Of a DNA stretch of 10,266 bases, positions 1 to 4,712 are shown one piece after another. This DNA comes from CAYOHG01 sp964465125 (lineage in GTDB: Bacteria; Planctomycetota; Phycisphaerae; UBA1845; Fen-1342), in contig CAYXIO010000089.1 of the NCBI GenBank assembly GCA_964465125.1, forward strand, positions 1 through 10,266, in the 5' to 3' direction. A program made the translations under genes and the position numbers. Position 1 is the stretch's first letter; each line of letters begins with the position of its first letter. The notes beneath the pieces were generated by a model. That model ran no database searches. It was given only the letters and a program-made list of their open reading frames with translations, and was not told the DNA's origin.

Positions 1-146
1 ACCCCGTGAACGTGCGTTTCCGCGGCGGCACGCCGGCGTCGTGGCCGCCCGGCGCCGCGGCGCTGCTCGAAGGCGTCGACCTCACCGAATTCGAGGTCCA
101 GGGCGCGTCGGGTCACCTGCTGCTGGTCGTCGGCTACACGCGGTAA
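1..146 (+). CDS. 3' end of an unidentified, probably phage structural gene (5' partial)
   Basis: Frame 3 is open from the first base and ends at TAA (144-146), giving 47 visible residues that end in LLLVVGYTR. No start is visible, so the gene begins outside the window. The stop is merged with the ribosome binding site of the next gene (AAGGAGG, 145-151), so the two are almost certainly co-transcribed. I do not recognise the family. Lying directly upstream of a tail-tube-like gene suggests a virion assembly or tail-completion protein, but that is an inference from position only. The visible part is rich in Gly, Ala and Pro and shows no membrane segment or catalytic motif. Confidence 0.6.
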   Translation, partial: PVNVRFRGGTPASWPPGAAALLEGVDLTEFEVQGASGHLLLVVGYTR

Positions 147-151
147 GGAGG
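145..151 (+). promoter_or_regulatory. Ribosome binding site for the tail-tube-like gene
   Basis: AAGGAGG lies 7 bases before the ATG at 159 and overlaps the stop codon of the preceding gene. It decides the start at 159 over other upstream frames and shows tight translational coupling. Confidence 0.8.
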
Positions 152-158
152 CATTGCA

Positions 159-494
159 ATGGCCATCAAGCTCGGCATGGAGGCCGTGCTCAACTACAAG
201 GTCGGCGGCCAGGGAGGCGGCGGCGCGTGGACCGCGTTGGGCAACACGCGCGACGTCACGCTCAACCTGGAGACCGGCGAGGCCGACGTCACGACCCGTG
301 CGAATTCGGGCTGGCGCGCCACAGTCGCGACGCTGAAGGAAGCCAGCGTCGAGTTCGAGATGGTCTGGGATACGGCCGACGCCGGGTTTACCCGTCAGAA
401 AAAGATTCCGTTCACCTGGGGACGCGGCCGCGTTCGGGCGCTGGCGAAGCCGCCAGGCCGGAACGCGTCCACCCGCGGCTGCGCGTTAGAATGA
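159..494 (+). pseudogene. Phage tail-tube-like protein, 3' half lost
   Basis: The ATG at 159 has a strong ribosome binding site. Residues 1-78 (bases 159-392) look like small phage tail-tube or major-tail proteins: a short N-terminus (MAIKLGMEAVLNYKVGG), then a beta-rich region with DVTLNLETGEADVTTRA, GWRATVATLK and VEFEMVWDTADAGF. Such proteins polymerise into the tube inside a siphovirus or myovirus tail; I know the family from general knowledge and ran no search. Related proteins are usually about 140-150 residues long. Here the family-like sequence stops after residue 78, and residues 79-111 are Arg/Lys-rich with no resemblance to the expected C-terminal beta domain. The missing half is not found immediately downstream or at the other side of the cargo (about 3300-3470). 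The gene is probably broken by insertion or recombination near base 390. A genuine short variant is less likely. Confidence 0.6.
427..491 (+). other. Imperfect long hairpin followed by GCGTTAGAA (weakly integron attC-like)
   Basis: CTGGCG (441-446) and CGCCAG (451-456) pair around the loop AAGC. The stem continues outward through 437-439/457-459, with an unpaired G at 440, and through a perfect 7-bp arm CGCGTTC (429-435)/GAACGCG (461-467), with one mismatch between the two parts. GCGTTAGAA follows at 483-491. An imperfect stem with a bulged base followed by GTTRRR resembles integron attC sites. However, I cannot find the required complementary outer box (ending in AAC) on the left, so the match is incomplete. 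It may simply be an intergenic hairpin at the edge of the inserted block. Confidence 0.25.
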
Positions 495-542
495 CCGTGT
501 GTCGACAGGAAGGCTGGCGATTGCGGCCGAGATCGAGACGAC

Positions 543-1472
543 ATGAGTTACGACCTGTTTCTATATCGGTTCGCTGGTCCCGCTTCAGCCTTCGCCAAGT
601 TGATGGACGAAGATGATTTCGAACCGCCCCCGATGGGCGGACGGGGCGACGTGATAGCAGCCATCAGCGGCGTGTTTCCGAACACAGGCTGGTCAGACGA
701 TGGGTGGGGACATTTCGATGGGCGCGGCTATCGCGTAGCATTTCACGTCGGCGAAGAATCGCCGGTGCGGTCCGTGATGCTGAACCTCTACGGCGACCAT
801 GCATTCCTGAGAGACGTGGCGACACTTTGCCGGGACCAAGGGTGGCAAGCACATGACCCCCAAACGGGCAAGTTCCTCGACCTAAACGACCCCTCAACAG
901 AGGGCGTCGCCCGTTTCGAGCGATTCCTGCAAGACGTCGCAGGGGCCAACGCCGTTGCACGGCCTGGCGGTGCAACGGATGCTTCCCACGGAATCGAACA
1001 CGGCGTGCGCGGCGCAGGCGAAACGTCGCCTTCATCAATTGCCGAATTCTTCGCGCCGCGAACGCGTGGCGAACCGAGCACCGAGCAGCGGCGAGAGGTC
1101 ATTGCCCTGCTCGACCGCCTGACGAACGGTACGGACGCTGAGATTGTGGCGGCGTACGCACCAGAGGCGAAAATCCAGGTTGCCGTCGCGCGCGAGACGG
1201 AAGCTGAATCAGAGCTGACGGTGACTTCCGTTGATTTGAACGCGTACCTGAAGGCACTCCCAACGGCCCTCCAGCAACTGCGAGCGACAGGCGGGCCGGG
1301 ATTCCGCTTCTGGATCAAAGACGTAGTACTCGCCGTGGTTGGCGACGCCATGCGCGTGACTTGTCGCGTGTGCTCGACTTTCGATCCAGAGGGGTGTTTC
1401 ACCGAGTATCGTGTCGGACCATCGGATGGTGGGTGGCGTGTGCTAGAGCAGCGAACGCATCGCCAAGCGTGA
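543..1472 (+). CDS. Two-part hypothetical protein with NTF2/SnoaL-like C-terminus
   Basis: A 309-residue protein with no signal peptide or membrane segment, so probably cytoplasmic. Residues 1 to about 135 begin MSYDLFLYRF and contain a Trp/Gly-rich stretch (GWSDDGWGHFDGRGYRV). They resemble small uncharacterised proteins beginning MSYDL that I associate with accessory regions. A low-complexity linker follows (about 136-165). Residues of about 170-309 look like an NTF2/SnoaL-type cone domain: a helical start (RREVIALLDRL), then beta strands ending in GGWRVLEQR. I cannot assign a reaction. No Shine-Dalgarno sequence is obvious before the ATG at 543, which is the first good start of this long frame. 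Base composition is less G/C-biased than in the flanking phage genes. Being in the cargo block next to a restriction-modification pair makes an accessory or defence-related role possible, but this is unproven. Confidence 0.7.
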   Translation: MSYDLFLYRFAGPASAFAKLMDEDDFEPPPMGGRGDVIAAISGVFPNTGWSDDGWGHFDGRGYRVAFHVGEESPVRSVMLNLYGDHAFLRDVATLCRDQGWQAHDPQTGKFLDLNDPSTEGVARFERFLQDVAGANAVARPGGATDASHGIEHGVRGAGETSPSSIAEFFAPRTRGEPSTEQRREVIALLDRLTNGTDAEIVAAYAPEAKIQVAVARETEAESELTVTSVDLNAYLKALPTALQQLRATGGPGFRFWIKDVVLAVVGDAMRVTCRVCSTFDPEGCFTEYRVGPSDGGWRVLEQRTHRQA

Positions 1473-1563
1473 GAGTGCCTCTTGCAGGACCGAACAAAAC
1501 CCGTATCATGATGGACCGGACCCGGTACTCGCCGGCCTAGCGCGGCGTGCGTAGCGGGTGCAA

Positions 1564-1569
1564 TACAAT
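1564..1569 (+). promoter_or_regulatory. Possible -10 element upstream of the methyltransferase
   Basis: TACAAT matches the sigma-70 -10 consensus at five of six positions. It lies in an A/T-rich dip of the spacer between the hypothetical gene and the methyltransferase, 31 bases before the ATG at 1601. No convincing -35 box is found at the usual distance (about 1540-1546 reads as GC-rich), so support is weak. Confidence 0.2.
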
Positions 1570-1579
1570 AAGCGACCGT

Positions 1580-1588
1580 GCGTTAGAA
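1580..1588 (+). repeat. Second copy of the GCGTTAGAA motif
   Basis: The same 9-mer that precedes the hypothetical gene (483-491) occurs again just before the methyltransferase start. I saw no other copy in the window. The motif GACCGTG is next to both copies (494-500 and 1574-1580), in opposite order. Unlike the first copy, it is not preceded by a clear long hairpin. Confidence 0.4.
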
Positions 1589-1600
1589 GGTGGCGCGAGG

Positions 1601-2530
1601 ATGACGGCGACAAGTCGAGCGAGATCCAAGACGGCGATTCCCGAGCCGAAGCCGTACAGCGGCCCTGCCACGCAGCACGTCCTAAATCTCGGCGACGCCC
1701 GCGATCTCGACTGGATCGCGAGCGCGAGCGTCCACCTGGTCGTGACGTCGCCGCCATACTTCAACCTCAAGCGGTACAACGAGCATCCGGATCAACTCGG
1801 TCACCTTGACGAGTATGAGCGGTTTCACGACGAGCTCGACGTGGTCTGGCGGCACTGTTTCCGCGTCCTGGTTCCAGGCGGCCGGCTAGTGTGCAACGTC
1901 GGCGACGTATGCGTGGCGCGGCGCAGAAACGGCGGTCGCCATCATGTGCTACCCCTCCACGCGGATATCGCGATACGGACTCGTCGGATCGGCTTCGACT
2001 ACCTGACGCCGATCCTCTGGCACAAGATCGCCAACGCGCAATTCGAGGCTGCTGGAAACGGCGGCGGCTTTCTGGGCAAGCCGTACGAACCGAACGCGAT
2101 CGTGAAAAACGACGTCGAGTACATCTTGATGCTGCGAAAACCCGGGGCGTACCGCAACCCGACCGAAGAGCAACGGGCTACATCCCGGCTGACGAAAGAT
2201 GAGCAGGCCGAGTGGTTTCAGCCGATCTGGAACGGGCTCACCGGCGTGTCGGCGAAGGACCATCCAGCACCCTACCCCATCGAACTGGCCTATCGCCTCG
2301 TCCGAATGTTCTCATTCACCGGCGATACCGTTCTCGACCCGTTCAGCGGAACAGGCTCTACGACCGTCGCCGCGATTCGGGCCGACCGGAACAGCATCGC
2401 CAATGAAATCGATCCCCAGTATTTCGACCTTGCCGCGCGGCGCATCCGGCGGGAACTGGGAGAACCGAGAATGTTCGGCGAGCGACCCGCGTTGACTATC
2501 CGCCGTAATGACGGGCGTACGCCTCGCTGA
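1601..2530 (+). CDS. Class-beta DNA methyltransferase (m4C or m6A), modification part of an R-M pair
   Basis: A 309-residue S-adenosylmethionine-dependent amino-methyltransferase. The catalytic motif IV is TSPPY (residues 49-53). It is followed by a motif V/VI-like stretch (FRVLVPGGRLVCNVGD, about 87-102) and a motif VIII-like region (about 132-148). A motif X-like segment (HPAPYPIELAYRLVRMFS, 221-238) precedes the SAM-binding motif I DPFSGTGST (246-254) and the acidic motif II residue in NEIDPQYF (Glu269). Motif order IV to X to I is that of the beta group. TSPPY is common in N4-cytosine enzymes such as M.PvuII, but N6-adenine activity cannot be excluded. The frame is open back to an ATG at 1547. 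I prefer 1601 because the extra residues are not family-like and AAGG/GAGG lie just upstream. The C-terminus overlaps the convergent nuclease gene by 35 bp, pointing to a self-protecting restriction-modification unit. Its base composition matches the cargo rather than the phage genes. Confidence 0.88.
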   Translation: MTATSRARSKTAIPEPKPYSGPATQHVLNLGDARDLDWIASASVHLVVTSPPYFNLKRYNEHPDQLGHLDEYERFHDELDVVWRHCFRVLVPGGRLVCNVGDVCVARRRNGGRHHVLPLHADIAIRTRRIGFDYLTPILWHKIANAQFEAAGNGGGFLGKPYEPNAIVKNDVEYILMLRKPGAYRNPTEEQRATSRLTKDEQAEWFQPIWNGLTGVSAKDHPAPYPIELAYRLVRMFSFTGDTVLDPFSGTGSTTVAAIRADRNSIANEIDPQYFDLAARRIRRELGEPRMFGERPALTIRRNDGRTPR

Positions 2531-3266
2531 GTCGGCGAAGAAATGTCTCGTAATGGTGCTTCGACCCGGGCTGGGGCGCCGGAGGTGCCGTGTGTAGTCC
2601 GCATGCTCCGATGTTGTCGCAGTTGACCACGATCGTCGCGAATGCATCGAAACCCACCGCGCCGGGCGCCTCCCGCATGACCAGACCTTCGAGATGCCGA
2701 ACCATCGATTCGGTTACCTGCGGCTGCCGATGCTTCACCTTGATGAGCTCACCTTCCGCACTAACCTGCCGCGTGGGCGACGCATATTCATCTGCGATGT
2801 TCACGACGACGATGCCGGCTGCGAGTGCGTTCGTGTCGCCCTGATGCACGATCTCGTGCGAAGAGGAGAGCTCGTCGAAGATGCGCGGCTTGGTCTTTGA
2901 ATGTTCGGTCATGCACTGTTTTGCCTCGCATGAGAGGCGCAAGCGCGATAGCGCTCGTACTGTCGGGTCGCTCCCGGGGCTGCTCGGCGTAATCAGTTCG
3001 GCTGGTTCACCGATGGCCAGGTCGAGCGTCTTGGTCTTTCCGTTCGGAAACGTGAACTCGGCGTTGATGACGCCGACAACTTCGCCACGGTGGACCTGCG
3101 CAGCAAGGGTTGGACACGCTTCGAGCAGATCTTCAAAGACGAAACGGCAGAGCGTTTTCGAGTGCGTATCCGAACGGGGGTGATACCGGAAGACTTTGCG
3201 ACCGAACTTGTGGTCGTTGGCCACGTGGGCACACATCCAGGCTGCAAATCTTTCTGGCGCGAGCAT
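2496..3266 (-). CDS. PD-(D/E)XK nuclease-like protein, candidate type II restriction endonuclease
   Basis: A 256-residue protein on the minus strand. Residues 68-86 (NAEFTFPNGKTKTLDLAIG) supply a candidate metal-binding Asp82. This is followed after a spacer by a strand with Glu114-Ala-Lys116 (LRLSCEAKQCM), the D...E-x-K arrangement of PD-(D/E)XK nucleases. A conserved-looking helix follows (KPRIFDELSSSHEIVHQGDTN split by residue 125-145), then a strand VVVNIADEY (153-161). The C-terminal half includes FATIVVNCDN and ends YARHYGG. I do not recognise a named restriction enzyme family. Assignment rests on the motif plus pairing with the methyltransferase, whose 3' end it overlaps. The start at 3266 is forced: an in-frame stop lies at 3281-3279, and no strong ribosome binding site is visible. 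An alternative is a different nuclease or effector carried with an orphan methyltransferase. Confidence 0.65.
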   Translation of the reverse strand: MLAPERFAAWMCAHVANDHKFGRKVFRYHPRSDTHSKTLCRFVFEDLLEACPTLAAQVHRGEVVGVINAEFTFPNGKTKTLDLAIGEPAELITPSSPGSDPTVRALSRLRLSCEAKQCMTEHSKTKPRIFDELSSSHEIVHQGDTNALAAGIVVVNIADEYASPTRQVSAEGELIKVKHRQPQVTESMVRHLEGLVMREAPGAVGFDAFATIVVNCDNIGACGLHTAPPAPQPGSKHHYETFLRRLSEAYARHYGG

Positions 3267-3477
3267 TTCGACAGCGTATCAGAACCGCTGCAGGTCGCCT
3301 ACCCGTCGGTGGCTCATCTAAGTCGTGCTGCTGGCCTGCATTATCGCGAGCACCAGCTCCGAATCCTTGCTGCACCAGTTTTTTCGGATCAGCTTTACGA
3401 ATCGGCCCTTCTGCCGGAAAGAAGTTGATGTGTGGGCGGTGGCGCCGCCCATCCCCTGGACCTGGAAGGAGATGACG
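3267..3477. other. Spacer at the right edge of the cargo block, with GC hairpin
   Basis: About 210 bp lie between the divergent starts of the nuclease gene (-) and the 172-aa gene (+), so promoters for both should be here. On the minus strand, GATAAT (3344-3339) is a possible -10 element with no clear -35. A perfect hairpin GGGCGG (3434-3439)/CCGCCC (3445-3450) sits at the phage-side edge; it has no T-run, so a terminator is not supported. Frames that cross this stretch give no family-like protein. I searched it for the missing half of the tail-tube gene and did not find it. Confidence 0.4.
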
Positions 3478-3996
3478 ATGGACCGTATCGGATTGACCTT
3501 TGACGAATTCGTGGACCTCAAGCTGAAGCCGGCCCCGGGTGCGGACCGGGCCTTTCACGAGGCGGCTGAGATGGAGCGGCGGGACATGTTCCCGATGGCG
3601 CTGACCGTGGCATCGAACCACCTTCGGTCGCGCGGCTACGACTGCCGGCCGGCGATGCTCGAGCTGCTCGTCAAGGACGGCGTCGTGAAGCCTGCTGCGC
3701 CGGACGCCTGGTCACAGGCCGATGTGGACGCCGCCGCCGACCACTTCGAGCAGTGCGGCATCCTCACGCCCTACGCGGCGATGTGCCAGACGCTGGGGTG
3801 CCGCTACGCCGACTTCCTGCGGCCGTTGCGCGAGGCGGCCGAGCGGGAGTCCGCGAAGCACGGGCGGCGCATCCCCGACGACGACTCGTACTTCATCATG
3901 CACCGCGTGCCGCCGCGGGACGACAGGCCGGCGATCATCTCGTTTTCGCTCGCCGAGGACGTCCAGGAAAGGCTCGAACGCGGCGAGGAGGTCTGA
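3478..3996 (+). CDS. Unrecognised phage protein, 172 aa, upstream of the sigma-like factor
   Basis: The product starts MDRIGLTFDEFVDLKLKP and is soluble, acidic and mostly helical by composition. AAGGAG (3466-3471) is 6 bases before the ATG at 3478; the alternative in-frame ATG at 3472 is too close to it. The frame is open further upstream, but that part lies in the spacer and is not protein-like. Residues of about 20-60 and 75-125 look like two compact helical parts (MFPMALTVASNHLRSRGYDC; DVDAAADHFEQCGILTPYAAM), followed by a Pro/Asp-rich linker and a short C-terminal strand-helix. Its stop at 3994-3996 abuts the next ATG at 3997, so the two genes form an operon. Function is unknown. Regulation or DNA metabolism is a guess from the neighbour only. 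Confidence 0.75.
   Translation: MDRIGLTFDEFVDLKLKPAPGADRAFHEAAEMERRDMFPMALTVASNHLRSRGYDCRPAMLELLVKDGVVKPAAPDAWSQADVDAAADHFEQCGILTPYAAMCQTLGCRYADFLRPLREAAERESAKHGRRIPDDDSYFIMHRVPPRDDRPAIISFSLAEDVQERLERGEEV
3985..3991 (+). promoter_or_regulatory. Ribosome binding site for the sigma-like gene
   Basis: GAGGAGG lies inside the end of the upstream gene, 5 bases before the ATG at 3997. It fixes that start and indicates translational coupling. Confidence 0.75.
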
Positions 3997-4596
3997 ATGA
4001 CCCCCTCACCACAAGAACTTGAACTGACGCCGGACCTGCTCGACTACGCGAAAGCGGTCGCGCTGATCGAAGCCCAGAAGCGGTGTCCGAAGTACGTCGA
4101 GTTCGATGATGTCGTGCAGCACGCGCTGTTGCACTTGATGAGCAAGCCGCCCAAGTACGACCCCGCGCGTGGGGCGTCGCCGAAGACGCTGATCTACACG
4201 ATCGTGCAGCGGGCCGTCATGAAGTTCGTCGCCCTTGAAGTGCAGCACGCCAGCCGATCCAAGCAGGTCGTAACGCCGAAGACGGGCGACGATGACGACC
4301 GTGAAGCGGCCCTCGAAGCCTTCGCGCTCAACGAGGGGTACGAGCGTGGCCTGGAGCAACTCGTGGTCGAGGATCGGACGCCAGAGGCCACCTTCGAGCC
4401 GCCAGAGGACCTCTTCGAGTTCATCGACAACGAGGACAGTCGGGCGATGTGCAAGCTGTACATCAAGTGCAACGGCAATGTCAGCGAGACCGCACGTCGC
4501 CTGGGCCTGACCGAAGGGACCGTCCGCTACCGCCTGAGGCTGCTCGCGCCGAAGCTGCGGGCGGCCGGCTTCGACCCGTTCGAAGGAGGGACGTGA
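3997..4596 (+). CDS. Sigma-70/ECF-like factor, probable phage transcription regulator
   Basis: A 199-residue protein. Residues 13-80 resemble sigma region 2: helices with EFDDVVQHALLHLM, then YDPARGASPKTLIYTIVQRAVMKFV, matching the pattern where region 2 binds core RNA polymerase and the -10 element. A charged linker of about 81-145 (with DDDDRE and PPEDLFEFID) separates it from a C-terminal helix-turn-helix at 161-185 (NVSETARRLGLTEGTVRYRLRL), like sigma region 4 or another response-type helix-turn-helix. Small sigma-like proteins of this kind commonly act as late-gene activators in phages. It is translationally coupled to the preceding gene and followed by a terminator-like hairpin before the capsid gene. 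Whether it redirects host RNA polymerase to the structural genes is inferred from position. Confidence 0.75.
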   Translation: MTPSPQELELTPDLLDYAKAVALIEAQKRCPKYVEFDDVVQHALLHLMSKPPKYDPARGASPKTLIYTIVQRAVMKFVALEVQHASRSKQVVTPKTGDDDDREAALEAFALNEGYERGLEQLVVEDRTPEATFEPPEDLFEFIDNEDSRAMCKLYIKCNGNVSETARRLGLTEGTVRYRLRLLAPKLRAAGFDPFEGGT

Positions 4597-4597
4597 C

Positions 4598-4699
4598 GTG
4601 ACGACCAAGGGGTCCTACCTGCCAACTTGGCGGGGAGACCGCCGCGAGAACGGTCGCGCGGCACATTTTTGTTTGTCGGCGACAGCGAACGCCGCATGA
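4598..4699 (+). CDS. Possible 33-aa GTG-started ORF, or remnant of a truncated gene
   Basis: AAGGAGGG (4583-4590) lies 7 bases before GTG at 4598, giving MTTKGSYLPTWRGDRREN followed by unremarkable sequence to TGA at 4697-4699. The strong ribosome binding site suggests a gene once began here. The reading frame runs straight through the terminator-like hairpin, so the present product may be meaningless. I do not recognise it. It could be the start of a longer gene removed by the same kind of rearrangement seen elsewhere in the window. Confidence 0.25.
   Translation: MTTKGSYLPTWRGDRRENGRAAHFCLSATANAA
4641..4675 (+). terminator. Rho-independent terminator-like hairpin
   Basis: GCCGCG (4641-4646) and CGCGGC (4657-4662) form a 6-bp all-GC stem around a 10-nt loop, followed by ACATTTTTGTTTG. 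The run of T residues is unusual for this GC-rich window. It would end the sigma-factor operon 38 bases before the capsid start. A shorter alternative pairing (GACCG 4637-4641/CGGTC 4651-4655) competes with it. Confidence 0.45.
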
Positions 4700-4712
4700 A
4701 GGAGACCGAGAC

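Noticed and set aside
41..616. Plus-strand Arg-rich frame across the tail-tube region
   Set aside because: It is out of frame with the supported genes at both ends, consists mostly of Arg, Gly and His, and lacks a ribosome binding site.
3434..3450. GC hairpin considered as a Rho-independent terminator
   Set aside because: The stem is good, but no T-run follows in either direction, and it lies just before a start codon rather than after a gene end.
3133..3621. Minus-strand frame crossing the right edge of the cargo
   Set aside because: It overlaps the starts of two better-supported genes on opposite strands and shows no domain-like sequence.
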